Notes: generated from the sequence alone by a model not told the origin. Positions 43,430 through 52,134 are shown, counted from the stretch's first letter. The stretch: DNA of 64,000 nucleotides from Pseudomonadota bacterium (GCA_023419535.1 JAEZXX010000023.1:1-64000), one strand, 5' to 3'. Program-made: numbers and translations.

Positions 43430-44981
43430 TCTCGGAACCAGTTTCATCGCTAGCGTCGAGCGCGATCCGAATGCGCGCGCGATCTGCGAGGGCGATCTCG
43501 AGCTCACTTACGAAGAGTGGTTCGCGAGGATCTCCGCGCTCGTGGCGGGCCTCGACCATCTTGGCCTGAAATCCGGCGACCATGTCCTGACGGTCCTCCA
43601 GAACAGTTGGGAAAACGCCTCCCTGCACTGGGCTTGCCAGTTCGCGGGGCTGATCGTGACGCCCCTCAACTGGCGCGCCAAGGCCGACGAGGTCGACCAC
43701 GCCATCGAGGACGCGGAGGCGCGGGCGCTCGTCTACGAGGCCGCGACGGCCGAGGCCGTCGAACAGTCGCAGAAGGCCCGGCATCTCCTGCGCCTTATGG
43801 CCGGCGAGCCCGGGAGCGATGTCGCCTCGCTCAACGACTTGATGGATGCGTCGGCTGCCGACGCGCAGCCTCGCGCGAGGGCGGACGACTGGTCGCTCAT
43901 GCTCTATACGTCGGGTACGACGTCGCGGCCGAAAGGCGTGCCGCGTCGACACCATGCCGAGCGTGCGGCGGCGATTGCCCATGTCGCGCAGAACCTCTAC
44001 CGCCACGGCGAATGCACGCTCGGCGTCATGCCGCTCTACCACACGATGGGTGTGCGCTCGCTGCTGGCGAGCTCGGTGATCGGCGGCGCCTTCGTCTGCC
44101 TGCGGCGCTTCGATGTAGCCGACGCGCTGGCCGTGATCGAGCGACGCGGCGTCACCAATCTCTATCTGGTGCCGACGCTCTACCACGACATCGTCCACCA
44201 TCCGGCCTTCTCGAAGGCACGGGTCGCGTCGGTCACGAAGATCGGCTACGCCGGCGCACCGATGACGGACGGCCTGACGAAAAAGCTCGTGGGCGCCTTC
44301 GCGCCCGAGCTGTTCGTCAACCATTACGGCTCGTCGGAGGTCTACACCTTCACGATCGATCAGAACGCGGCTGCCAAGCCGGGCTCCGCCGGGCGAGCCG
44401 GCATTAACCAGCGCGTCCGGGTCGTGCCCCTTGGCGCCGCGAGCGCGGCCGAGCGTGCCAAACCGGGCGAAGAGGGCGAGATCGTCGCGTCCCTGCTCGG
44501 CGACGAGAGCTTCGAGGGCTACTGGAAGCGTCCCGAGGCCACCGAGAAGGCGCTGCGCGACGGCTGGTACTTCACCGGCGATACCGGCTTCGTCGACGAG
44601 GCAGGCGATCTCTTCGTCACGGGCCGGGCCGACGACATGATCATCACCGGCGGGGAAAACGTCTCTCCGGTCGAGGTCGAGAGCTGCCTCTCGCTGCACC
44701 CGCAGGTCGACGAGGTGGCGGTGGTCGGACTGCCGGACGAGCGCTGGGGCAAGGTCGTGACCGCATTCGTCCGGCGCTCGGGCGAGGTTAAAGAGGCCGA
44801 GCTCGACGCTCACTGCAAGCGCTCCGGCCTCGCCAATTTCCGCCGCCCACGCGCCTACGTCTTCGTCGAGGCGATCCCGAAATCCCCGGTCGGCAAGCTC
44901 CTGCGACGCATGCTCGTCGCCGGTGAATACACGCCCGAGGCCAGCACCGCGGAACGGCGCGAGCCCGAACTCTCACACTGA
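43422..44981 (+). CDS. hmfD: 2-furoate-CoA ligase (AMP-dependent synthetase)
   Basis: This 519-residue adenylate-forming enzyme has LYTSGTTSRPKGVPR (about residues 162-176), the YGSSE motif, the TGD motif with the ribose-binding Asp, and the C-terminal PKSPVGKLLRR with the catalytic Lys. Placement directly after the three hydroxylase subunits fits HmfD, which makes 2-furoyl-CoA from 2-furoate, ATP and CoA and so starts the pathway. A benzoate- or cyclohexanecarboxylate-type ligase would look similar, so the substrate is inferred from the cluster. Confidence 0.8.
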   Translation: MLDLGTSFIASVERDPNARAICEGDLELTYEEWFARISALVAGLDHLGLKSGDHVLTVLQNSWENASLHWACQFAGLIVTPLNWRAKADEVDHAIEDAEARALVYEAATAEAVEQSQKARHLLRLMAGEPGSDVASLNDLMDASAADAQPRARADDWSLMLYTSGTTSRPKGVPRRHHAERAAAIAHVAQNLYRHGECTLGVMPLYHTMGVRSLLASSVIGGAFVCLRRFDVADALAVIERRGVTNLYLVPTLYHDIVHHPAFSKARVASVTKIGYAGAPMTDGLTKKLVGAFAPELFVNHYGSSEVYTFTIDQNAAAKPGSAGRAGINQRVRVVPLGAASAAERAKPGEEGEIVASLLGDESFEGYWKRPEATEKALRDGWYFTGDTGFVDEAGDLFVTGRADDMIITGGENVSPVEVESCLSLHPQVDEVAVVGLPDERWGKVVTAFVRRSGEVKEAELDAHCKRSGLANFRRPRAYVFVEAIPKSPVGKLLRRMLVAGEYTPEASTAERREPELSH

Positions 44982-45004
44982 CAAGCAGGGACGACATTCA
45001 CATC

Positions 45005-45811
45005 ATGAGCGAAGCCTACACCTTCTCCGACCCCCGCCTTACCGAGCTCGACGGCTTCAGGGTCACGATCGCGCCCGAGAGGGAACGGTGCGACATCGTT
45101 CTCGACCGGGCGCCCCTGAACGTCATCTCCATGGCTCAGCGCGACCAGCTCCGCCTGGTGTTCGAGGCGCTGGACGAGGACGAGCGCGTGCGCGTCATCG
45201 TCCTGTCCGGCACCGGCGAGCACTTCTCTTCGGGCGGCAACATCCGCGGCTTCATGGAGGCGAGTCCCGAGCACGTCTCCAAACTCGCCTGGAACATCGC
45301 CGCGCCCGCGCGCTGCTCCAAGCCGGTCATCGCCGCCAATCGCGGTTACACCTTCGGCGTCGGCTTCGAGATCTCGCTGGCCTGCGACTTCCGCATCGTG
45401 TCGGAGACCTGCCGCTACGCGCTGCCGGAGCAGAAGCTCGGCCAGATCCCAGGCTCGGGCGGCTCGGCGCGGCTCCAGAAGATCGTCGGCGTCACGCGGA
45501 CCAAGGACATCGTGATGCGCTCCAAGCGCATTCCCGGCCGCACGGCCTTCGAGTGGGGCATCGCCACCGAATGCGTCGCCGACGGCGATCTCGAGGCGAC
45601 GGTTGACGCCCTTGTCGACGAACTGCGCGCCTTCTCGCCGCTCGCCCAGCGCACCGCCAAGAAAATGCTCAACGACACCGACGACGCCTTCCTGACCACC
45701 GCGATCGAGGTTGAGGGCCTGAACTACAGCCGACTGCGCCAGTCCGAAGACTTCAAGGAGGGCGTCGAGGCCTTCCACGACAAGCGCAAGGCGAACTTCG
45801 TCGGCCGCTGA
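45005..45811 (+). CDS. hmfE: Enoyl-CoA hydratase/isomerase family protein, probable HmfE
   Basis: This 268-residue crotonase has the oxyanion-hole segment LSGTGEHFSSGGNIRGF and the second loop PEQKLGQIPGSGGSARL. In the hmf pathway the 5-hydroxy-2-furoyl-CoA is opened to 2-oxoglutaryl-CoA, which HmfE, a crotonase-fold enzyme, is proposed to hydrolyse to 2-oxoglutarate. The gene position as fifth in the set matches. It is 23 bases after hmfD. A similar crotonase could serve a related ring-opening step, so the name is from context. Confidence 0.75.
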   Translation: MSEAYTFSDPRLTELDGFRVTIAPERERCDIVLDRAPLNVISMAQRDQLRLVFEALDEDERVRVIVLSGTGEHFSSGGNIRGFMEASPEHVSKLAWNIAAPARCSKPVIAANRGYTFGVGFEISLACDFRIVSETCRYALPEQKLGQIPGSGGSARLQKIVGVTRTKDIVMRSKRIPGRTAFEWGIATECVADGDLEATVDALVDELRAFSPLAQRTAKKMLNDTDDAFLTTAIEVEGLNYSRLRQSEDFKEGVEAFHDKRKANFVGR

Positions 45812-45884
45812 CGGCCGATTTGTGCAACGGGCGCCTTCGGCCGGAGAGGATGCCGGACGGTCGTCTCATGAGGGAGGATGAAAC

Positions 45885-47141
45885 GTGGAAACTGCGAGAC
45901 GACAGATCATCGAGCGAGGTCCGGGCATTGCCTCGGGCCTGCGGGACCTTCCCGGCAATCTCAACTTGAAGACAGGCAGCGCCGGCCTCGTCGCCGCGAT
46001 CTTCGGCTGCTCGGGGCCGGCCCTGATCGTGATCGGAGCGGCGGGAGCCGGCAATCTGACCGATGGGCAGACCGTTGCGTGGCTGCTCGCCATCTACGGC
46101 CTCGGCGGACTGATCAGTTTCGTACTCGCCCTTCACTACAAGATCCCGGTCACCGGAGCCTATTCGATCCCCGGCGCAGCGCTCGTTGCCGGATCGCTCG
46201 CCACGTTCCCGTTCGGCGAAGCAGTGGGCGCCTTCGTCATGGCCGGCGTCATCGTGCTCATCCTCGGCGTGACCGGCCTCATCGGCAGGGTCATGCGCTG
46301 GCTGCCGATGCCGATCGTCATGGCGATGATCGCCGGCGCATTGATCCGCTTCGGCATCGGCGCCGTGACAGCGGTTTCCGCGCTGCCGATCGTCGTCGGC
46401 GCGTCGGTGGCGGCATTCTTCTTGTCGATGCGCTTCGTGAAGGCCGTGCCGCCGGTGCTCAGCGCCCTCGTGGTCGGGCTGATCGCCGTCGCCCTCACCG
46501 GCTCCTTCGGCACCAGCGAGGCCGGAATCAGCTTCGTGCTGCCCGAACTGACGGCGCCGATCTTCACGCTCGACGCCTTCTTCGCCATCGCCGTGCCGCT
46601 TGCGATCCTGGTGGTCGGTGCCGAGAACGCCCAGGCGACCGGCGTGCTTCTGGCGGAAAAGTATGCTCCGCCCATCAACGCGATGACGGTGATTTCGGGC
46701 GTCGGTGGTATCCTGGCCGGCTTCCTTGGTGGGCACAACGCCAACATCGCCGGCCCGATGACGGCGATCTGCTCGTCCGACCAGGCCGGTGAAAAGCGCG
46801 AAGGGCGCTATGCCGCGACGATCGTGAACGGCGTGCTCTTCGCCGGTTTCGGTGTTTTCGCCGGTGCGGTTGTGCCGTTGATCCTGATGCTGCCCGCTCC
46901 GCTGATCGGCGCCATCGCCGGGCTTGCCATGATCAACGTCCTGATCATGGCGTTCCAGGCAGCCTTCACGAAAGCCGACGGGTATCAGATCGGTGCCTTC
47001 GTGGCTCTCGTGGTGTCGATGTCGAACGTCACGATCCTCAACATCAGCGCGCCGTTCTGGGCACTCCTGTTCGGTGCCATCGTCTCGATGCTCGTGGAAA
47101 AGCCAATGGAGTACGGTCGCCGTTCTCCAGCCGCTGGCTAG
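45885..47141 (+). CDS. BenE family benzoate/H+ symporter-type permease, probable furoate uptake
   Basis: This 418-residue membrane protein of the BenE family has about 11-12 hydrophobic helices (e.g. SAGLVAAIFGCSGPALIVIGA, and the late helix WALLFGAIVSMLVEKP). BenE proteins import benzoate with protons. In this operon the cargo is more likely the furan acid. I start at GTG 45885, with GAGGGAGG seven bases upstream. It is 73 bases after hmfE. Known hmf clusters use other transporter families, so the BenE type is a noteworthy difference. Confidence 0.87.
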   Translation: METARRQIIERGPGIASGLRDLPGNLNLKTGSAGLVAAIFGCSGPALIVIGAAGAGNLTDGQTVAWLLAIYGLGGLISFVLALHYKIPVTGAYSIPGAALVAGSLATFPFGEAVGAFVMAGVIVLILGVTGLIGRVMRWLPMPIVMAMIAGALIRFGIGAVTAVSALPIVVGASVAAFFLSMRFVKAVPPVLSALVVGLIAVALTGSFGTSEAGISFVLPELTAPIFTLDAFFAIAVPLAILVVGAENAQATGVLLAEKYAPPINAMTVISGVGGILAGFLGGHNANIAGPMTAICSSDQAGEKREGRYAATIVNGVLFAGFGVFAGAVVPLILMLPAPLIGAIAGLAMINVLIMAFQAAFTKADGYQIGAFVALVVSMSNVTILNISAPFWALLFGAIVSMLVEKPMEYGRRSPAAG

Positions 47142-47218
47142 AAGCTTCGCTCCGCGCTGGATGTGGCCAACGCAAAGTCTGTCTTCGAATGGCAGCTCTC
47201 TGGCATGGTTTGCCCGAA

Positions 47219-47241
47219 AGCTGCCCTTCCGCTTTCCACCC
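47219..47241 (+). repeat. Copy 4 of dispersed degenerate 23-nt element
   Basis: AGCTGCCCTTCCGCTTTCCACCC ends with the same 11 bases as copies at 878 and 51529. It lies in the spacer between the BenE gene and the convergent VOC gene. Confidence 0.5.
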
Positions 47242-47326
47242 ACGCCAGCCAATCATTGTCTCGAAACCGCACCCAGATAGATGACTTCCGGATGCGGTGG
47301 CGTCTATGGCGTCATCTGAACCTAGT

Positions 47327-47749
47327 CTAGGAATGCGGCCCCATCCGAACATCCACGACCCAGGTCACGCCGAACCTGTCTCGCAGCATTCCGTAGAGTG
47401 GCGAGAAGCTGGCCGGGCCGAGCGGCTGGATGATCGTCGCGTCCTTCGACAGCGCTTCCCAGTAGGCCTTGATCCGGTCCGCGTCGTCGCCGCGGACCGA
47501 GACGAAGACGGGGATCGTGCCGGGATCCCAGTTCCGCGCCGCCGGCACGTCCATCGCCATCACGTGGAAGCCATCGTCGGACGCGACCTCGCCCCAGATC
47601 ACCTGGTCGGCTTCCGCCGGATCGGTCACGGCCTGCGCATCCGCGAAGGTGAAGAGCGACAGACGTCCGCCGAAGACGGACTGGTAGAAGACGAGCGCTT
47701 CCCGAGCCTCGCCCCGGAAGTTCAGGTGTGTGACGGTTTGGATGGTCAT
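47327..47749 (-). CDS. VOC family protein (PhnB-like)
   Basis: This 140-residue protein belongs to the vicinal oxygen chelate superfamily, PhnB/3-demethylubiquinone methyltransferase-like branch: MTIQTVTHLNFRGEAREAL start, FYQSVFGGRLSLF, DADRIKAYWEALS and the end LRDRFGVTWVVDV. Many members are of unknown function; some bind small aromatic or antibiotic ligands. It diverges from a WYL/YafY regulator, a frequent pair in Proteobacteria in which the regulator represses the VOC gene. Confidence 0.9.
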   Translation of the reverse strand: MTIQTVTHLNFRGEAREALVFYQSVFGGRLSLFTFADAQAVTDPAEADQVIWGEVASDDGFHVMAMDVPAARNWDPGTIPVFVSVRGDDADRIKAYWEALSKDATIIQPLGPASFSPLYGMLRDRFGVTWVVDVRMGPHS

Positions 47750-47795
47750 GGCGGTTGCCCTTTCGCGTTGAACAGAACCAAAGCTAAACCGACTT

Positions 47796-47806
47796 AACTG
47801 ACAGTT
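47796..47806. promoter_or_regulatory. Small palindrome in VOC / WYL regulator spacer
   Basis: AACTGACAGTT is a perfect inverted repeat with a central A, in the 83-base divergent spacer; a CAGTT recurs at 47812. It is a candidate half- or full site for the WYL/YafY regulator. Confidence 0.35.
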
Positions 47807-47832
47807 TGCGGCAGTTGGGTCTCGGGGGGAGC

Positions 47833-48555
47833 ATGGCACGAACGGATCGACTATTCCGGCTTCTCCAGGCGATGCGGACGATGCCCGCGCCGATCACCGC
47901 GGCCCGTCTGGCCGAAGCGACCGAGGTCTCGCTCCGCTCGCTCTATCGCGACATCGACGCGCTCCGGGCAGCCGGCGCGCGGATCGAGGGCGAGCGGGGC
48001 TACGGCTACCGACTGGTCGAGGACTATGCCCTCCCGCCGCAAACCTTCGACCGCGCGGAGATCGAGGCTCTCGCGCTGGGGCTCGCCGAGGTTCGGAGCA
48101 TGGGCGACCCGGTCCTGGCTGACGCGGCCATGTCGGCGCTCGCCAAGATCACGGCGACGCTGCCGGACGATCGCGAGCAGTATCTCGTGCATGCGATCTC
48201 GCAGGTGTTCCGCCCGACGCCGCGTTACGCGCCCTCGCCCTCTATGGAGACCATCCGCTCCGCGTGCTGGCGGGAGGAGGCGCTGCGGATTGGCTATGCC
48301 GACAAAGACGGCGCCACGACCGAGCGCGTGATTCTGCCATTGGCCGTGATCCACACCGACCGGACGCAGACGATCCTTGCCTGGTGCTGCCTGCGGCAGG
48401 AATTCCGGATGTTCCGCGCCGACCGGCTCCAGCACGTCGACCCGACCGGGACGAGCTTCCGGCCCCGGCGAGCCGTGCTCCTGCGGGAGTACCTGTCGGA
48501 GCTCGATCAGCGCCGATCGCCTGCAACCGGGAATGACCGAGACGAGCGCGTCTGA
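47833..48555 (+). CDS. YafY/WYL family transcriptional regulator
   Basis: This 240-residue protein has an N-terminal DeoR-like winged helix (ARTDRLFRLLQAMRTMP, TEVSLRSLYRDIDALRAAGA) and a C-terminal WYL-like domain (TILAWCCLRQEFRMFRADR), with an effector region between. YafY-type proteins usually control the adjacent divergent gene, here the VOC protein. A GGGGGGAGC ribosome site precedes the ATG at 47833. The effector is unknown. Confidence 0.92.
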   Translation: MARTDRLFRLLQAMRTMPAPITAARLAEATEVSLRSLYRDIDALRAAGARIEGERGYGYRLVEDYALPPQTFDRAEIEALALGLAEVRSMGDPVLADAAMSALAKITATLPDDREQYLVHAISQVFRPTPRYAPSPSMETIRSACWREEALRIGYADKDGATTERVILPLAVIHTDRTQTILAWCCLRQEFRMFRADRLQHVDPTGTSFRPRRAVLLREYLSELDQRRSPATGNDRDERV

Positions 48556-48666
48556 ACGTACGGCTCCTCTCCTTCGCGGGTTTCGGAATGAGAGGGTCCC
48601 AGCCTCGTCAGCAGCTTTGAGCCGGCTAGATCATTCCAGCCAAGCTCGCTCCACGAGGCCCTCGCC

Positions 48667-49260
48667 GTGCACATTCTGATCGTCACCGCTCACCCCGATC
48701 CGGCCTCCTTCACGCACGCCGCCGTCGCTCGGTTCGTCGCAGGGGTCGAATCCGTTCCCGGCAATTCGCAGGAGATCGTCGACCTCATCGCGGAAGGTTT
48801 CGATCCGCGGTTTACCTCTGCCGACGACGACGCCTTCGACGGCCGGACCGCGGTGGGCGCCGACGTAGTTGCGCAGCAGCAGCGCCTCGATCGCGCGGAC
48901 GTGCTGGTCTTGCTCTTCCCGGTCTATTGGTGGTCGATGCCAGCGGTGATGAAAGGCTGGATCGACCGCGTCTTCGTGTCGGGCTGGGCCTTCGTCGAAG
49001 AACCGGACGAGGGCATGACGCGCCTCCTTGGACGCCTGAAGGGGCGCGTCGTCGCAATCGGCGGGACGAACCGCGGCACCTACGAACGGCGCGGCTATCT
49101 CGCGGCGCTGGAGACCCAGATCGTCGAGGGCGTCTTCAACTATTGTGGCATGCCGACGCTCGGCGTCGACCTCCTTCTGCCGTTGGAGGAGGCGAGCGCC
49201 GAAGAGGGTCTTCGCCGAGCCTTCGAACTCGGGCGGCAAACGGCCGAAGAGAGAGCCTGA
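48667..49260 (+). CDS. Flavodoxin-fold NAD(P)H oxidoreductase (MdaB/KefF type)
   Basis: This 197-residue protein is of the NAD(P)H dehydrogenase (quinone) family with the flavodoxin-like fold: HILIVTAHPDPASF at the N terminus (FMN/FAD phosphate loop), VLLFPVYWWSMPAVMKGWIDRVF and the GTNRGTYERRGY region. It probably reduces quinones or nitro compounds by two electrons. The start is GTG at 48667. It stands alone; the 354-base region after it has no gene. Confidence 0.9.
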   Translation: MHILIVTAHPDPASFTHAAVARFVAGVESVPGNSQEIVDLIAEGFDPRFTSADDDAFDGRTAVGADVVAQQQRLDRADVLVLLFPVYWWSMPAVMKGWIDRVFVSGWAFVEEPDEGMTRLLGRLKGRVVAIGGTNRGTYERRGYLAALETQIVEGVFNYCGMPTLGVDLLLPLEEASAEEGLRRAFELGRQTAEERA

Positions 49261-49614
49261 TCCGCTGGGCGGCCGAACGGCCGTACGTGAAATGCAGGCC
49301 AGCGCCCACTACCGACCCTTCATTGCCCTTCCGAGGCACCAAGCGGATTTCCGAAAGCGGTCATTCCAACGCGTGGAAAAGGTCTCGTATCTCCATCGTC
49401 GCTTGCCCATTTCGAAAAGAGGCATTCGGGAACACGTTTTGGGAAGATTTGCGCCCGGCCCGGGCTACGTCGTGGTCTGGTATCGACGTTCTCGCTAGCC
49501 GTTCCCTTTCGGGACGAGCAGGGCGAACGTCAGGCCTTCTTCAACAGTCCCCGACGGTTGTGACAGTGGACGTGACGAAGGCGGGGCACACTCCGCCCCG
49601 CCTCCTCTTGGTGT
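49261..49614. other. Intergenic region of 354 bases without a recognisable gene
   Basis: This spacer lies between convergent genes. It holds degenerate words of the dispersed repeat family (AAGCGGATTTCCGAAAGCGG near 49341-49360) and a terminator-like hairpin at 49579-49603. Short open frames here have no family resemblance. Confidence 0.55.
49579..49603. terminator. Hairpin between convergent genes
   Basis: A perfect 8-base stem AGGCGGGG/CCCCGCCT with a 9-base loop lies just downstream of the SDR gene's stop (minus strand). No strong U-run follows on either strand, so it is a moderate terminator candidate. Confidence 0.5.
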
Positions 49615-50361
49615 TCAAAACTGTTGAGCGGTCGGCCGGATGACGATTGCATTGATGTCGACGTCCTCGGGCTGTTCGACAGCGAACGCGATGGCGCGCG
49701 CCACCGACGCTGCTGGGATCGCCTGTTTGTAGAAGTCGAGGACCGTCTCGGCAGCGGTGCCCGAAGTCGTGAACTTCAGGTCGCTTTCGACCGCTCCGGG
49801 CTCGATCGACGTGACGCGGACCTTCTCGCCTACCTCCTGGCGCAGACCCTCGCTGATCGCGCTGACGGCGAACTTGGTGCCGGAGTAGACCGTGCCACCC
49901 GGTGCGAAGACCTTGATCCCCGCAACCGAGCTCAGGTTGATGATGTGACCGCTGCCCTGATCGAGGAAGCCGGGAAGAACTGCGGCGATGCCGTAGAGCG
50001 TGCCCCTCAGGTTGACGTCGATCATCTGGTCCCACTCGTCCGTGTTGACCTCGGCCATCGGACGAATCGGCATCAGACCGGCGTTGTTGATCAGCACGTC
50101 GAGACGGCCGAAGTGAGCTACGATCGCGGCGACGACGGACTGGATTGCCGACTTGTCGGTGACGTCGAGCGCGTAGGCACGTGCCGTGCCGCCGTTCGCG
50201 ACGATCTCCGCCACGACCTCATCGAGCTTGTCCTTGCGTCGTGCAGCGATGGCGACCTTCGCACCCCGTTCAGCAAGAAGTCGGGCGGTCTCAGCGCCGA
50301 TGCCGGTGCTGCCGCCGGTGATGAGGACGACCTTGTCTTCGATGCCCTTGGTCATTGCCAT
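49615..50361 (-). CDS. Short-chain dehydrogenase/reductase
   Basis: This 248-residue classical SDR has TGGSTGIG (residues about 15-22), ARRKDKL typical of NADP preference, NNAG, the catalytic Ser in LSSVAG and YSGTK as the active site. It resembles the group of oxidoreductases adjacent to LysR genes often induced by quinones or aldehydes. It diverges from the LysR gene at 50548 with a 186-base spacer and is the likely target of that regulator. The substrate is unknown. Confidence 0.93.
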   Translation of the reverse strand: MAMTKGIEDKVVLITGGSTGIGAETARLLAERGAKVAIAARRKDKLDEVVAEIVANGGTARAYALDVTDKSAIQSVVAAIVAHFGRLDVLINNAGLMPIRPMAEVNTDEWDQMIDVNLRGTLYGIAAVLPGFLDQGSGHIINLSSVAGIKVFAPGGTVYSGTKFAVSAISEGLRQEVGEKVRVTSIEPGAVESDLKFTTSGTAAETVLDFYKQAIPAASVARAIAFAVEQPEDVDINAIVIRPTAQQF

Positions 50362-50501
50362 GTTCCCTTCGAGTCGGATTTCAGCTTGCGCCGGATCGTG
50401 GCTCTGCCTCAGCGATCGCCACGTTGATGCGGATCTGAGCCTTTATGTTCGCGGCGTCCGTCGCCGATGGGAGGAAGATGGGCACGACCGACATATTCGA
50501 G

Positions 50502-50520
50502 AAATTTATATTATTGATTT
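50502..50520. promoter_or_regulatory. AT-rich inverted repeat AAAT-N11-ATTT, candidate LysR box
   Basis: AAAT at 50502-50505 and ATTT at 50517-50520 are separated by 11 bases, which gives the T-N11-A core of LysR sites. The surrounding 30 bases are the most AT-rich in this GC-rich spacer, fitting a promoter. Confidence 0.45.
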
Positions 50521-50547
50521 GAGATATGCGGCCTACATGATGACTGC

Positions 50548-51450
50548 ATGCGCTATGACCTGAACCTGCTGCCGATATTCATCGCCTTGATGGAGGAGCG
50601 CAGCGTCACACGGGCGGCCGGGCGCTTGGGCATGACCCAGCCGGCGCTGTCCAACGCCCTGTCCCGCCTCCGTCTCATGCTTCAGGATCAGTTGTTCGTC
50701 CGTGAGCGCTACGGCGTTCAGCCGACGCCGGTCGCGCTCGAACTCGCGCCACGGATCACCGAGGCGCTCGCGCAGCTCGACGATGTGGTCCTTGGCCAAC
50801 AAGCCTTCGATCCAAAGCAGGCGGAACGGCTCTTCACCATCGCGCCGAACGGCTATGCCGAGTTCGTCCTCGTCCCCGCTGTTGTGGCGCGGCTGCAGAA
50901 GGTTGCGCCCGGCATCCGGCTCCACCTGACGCCGTACGGCAACGATCTCGCCGAAACGGGTGTCGTTTCCGGAACGACGGCGCTCGTATTGGGTCGCATC
51001 GTCGACCCGCCCGACAACCTCGTCGTTCAGCACCTGATGGACGAAGGGTTCGCCTGCGCCGTACGCGCCGACCATCCGAACGTCGCCGATGCCTTGACGC
51101 GTGAGCAGTTCGAGACAATGAAGCACGTCAACATCGTGCCGCCAGGACGGATGCGTGCGGGGCTGTTCCAGGCGCTGGCCCAGCAGCAACTGAAGCGCGA
51201 CGTAGCGATCTCCGTGACCAACTTCTTCGCGGTCGCCGAGATGGTGGCGGTGACCGACTATTGCGCCACTCTACCCTCGCTCATCTGCAAGCGGCTGATG
51301 CAGGAGCCTCGGCTGAAGATCCTGCCGGCCCCGGTCGACCTCGGCAGCTTCCCCGTCGAAATGGCTTGGCACGTTCGTTATAGACATGACCCAGCGCACC
51401 GCTGGCTGAGGTCGCTGATCGGCGAGGTCATCACCGACCTCAACGCTTGA
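50548..51450 (+). CDS. LysR family transcriptional regulator
   Basis: This 300-residue protein starts YDLNLLPIFIALMEERSVTRAA with the LysR helix-turn-helix (RLGMTQPALSNALSRLR, DQLFVRERYGVQPTP) and has a PBP2-type effector domain. The beginning and the LMLQDQLFVR segment are of the NodD/NahR/LinR-like group that often responds to aromatics or quinones. It diverges from an SDR gene and probably activates it through the AT-rich inverted repeat at 50502. Confidence 0.93.
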   Translation: MRYDLNLLPIFIALMEERSVTRAAGRLGMTQPALSNALSRLRLMLQDQLFVRERYGVQPTPVALELAPRITEALAQLDDVVLGQQAFDPKQAERLFTIAPNGYAEFVLVPAVVARLQKVAPGIRLHLTPYGNDLAETGVVSGTTALVLGRIVDPPDNLVVQHLMDEGFACAVRADHPNVADALTREQFETMKHVNIVPPGRMRAGLFQALAQQQLKRDVAISVTNFFAVAEMVAVTDYCATLPSLICKRLMQEPRLKILPAPVDLGSFPVEMAWHVRYRHDPAHRWLRSLIGEVITDLNA

Positions 51451-51528
51451 GCTTTTCCGCTTCACCATCGTTTGCAGGAAAGCCCCTCACGATCTCGAAT
51501 GGCAGCTTATTGCTAGCTTCATTACGAG

Positions 51529-51551
51529 AGCGGATTGGGAGCTTTCCACCC
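51529..51551 (+). repeat. Copy 5 of dispersed degenerate 23-nt element
   Basis: AGCGGATTGGGAGCTTTCCACCC ends with the same 11 bases as the copies at 878 and 47219. The 215-base spacer 51451-51665 otherwise holds nothing I recognise. Confidence 0.5.
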
Positions 51552-51665
51552 TTCTGAGGCGATCGGCGCCCGGGGGAAACGGACGTGTCGAAGCAGTCCG
51601 TCCGCAATCGCTCCTCCGCTAATATTTTCAGCCCGTCTGTGCGCACCCGCAAGCGGTCCTCCCGC

Positions 51666-52076
51666 TCAGGCGGCTTGGCGTCCCTCCTCGCCCTTTTCGT
51701 TCGCCACCCCTTCCGCGGGCGAGCCGTGCTTCGGCTTGCCATAGAGGCCGAGATTGGCGTCGCCCCATCCTTTCAGGGCAAGGAGTATGGGCTCCATCGT
51801 CCGCCCGAGCGGCGAGAGGCTGTACTCGACCTTCGGTGGCACCTGGGCGTAGACCTTTCGCTCCACCAGTCCGTCCTCCTCCAGTTCCCGGAGCTGGTTG
51901 GTGAGCATGCGCGGCGTCACGTTCGCGATCTGCCGACGGATCTCGCCGAAGCGGAGCGTGCCGGACAAAAGGTGGAACAGGATCACCGACTTCCACTTGC
52001 CGTCGATCAGACCGACTGCCGCTTCTACCGAACAACCGGGACTGCAATCGAACCGCGGGAACCGCGCCTTCGCCAT
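51666..52076 (-). CDS. HxlR family transcriptional regulator
   Basis: This 136-residue winged-helix protein has the HxlR pattern: Cys11/Cys15 (FDCSPGCSVEAAV), DGKWKSVILFHLLSG, RFGEIRRQIANVTPRMLTNQLRELE, DGLVERKVYAQVPPKVEYSLS. Family members sense electrophiles or aldehydes, often by cysteines, and control a divergent oxidoreductase. The divergent neighbour here is a zinc-type alcohol dehydrogenase gene reduced to its first 75 codons, so the regulator has lost its main target. Confidence 0.93.
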   Translation of the reverse strand: MAKARFPRFDCSPGCSVEAAVGLIDGKWKSVILFHLLSGTLRFGEIRRQIANVTPRMLTNQLRELEEDGLVERKVYAQVPPKVEYSLSPLGRTMEPILLALKGWGDANLGLYGKPKHGSPAEGVANEKGEEGRQAA

Positions 52077-52104
52077 GACGGTATCCTTTCCAACACTATG
52101 CTCT

Positions 52105-52134
52105 GCATTTGTGCGTATTGAGATCGCACGATGC
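52105..52134. promoter_or_regulatory. Candidate HxlR operator
   Basis: GCAT-TT-GTGCG and CGCAC-G-ATGC form an interrupted inverted repeat around nine bases in the 112-base spacer between hxlR and the alcohol dehydrogenase remnant. The symmetry is good but the spacers differ by one base between the arms. Confidence 0.4.
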
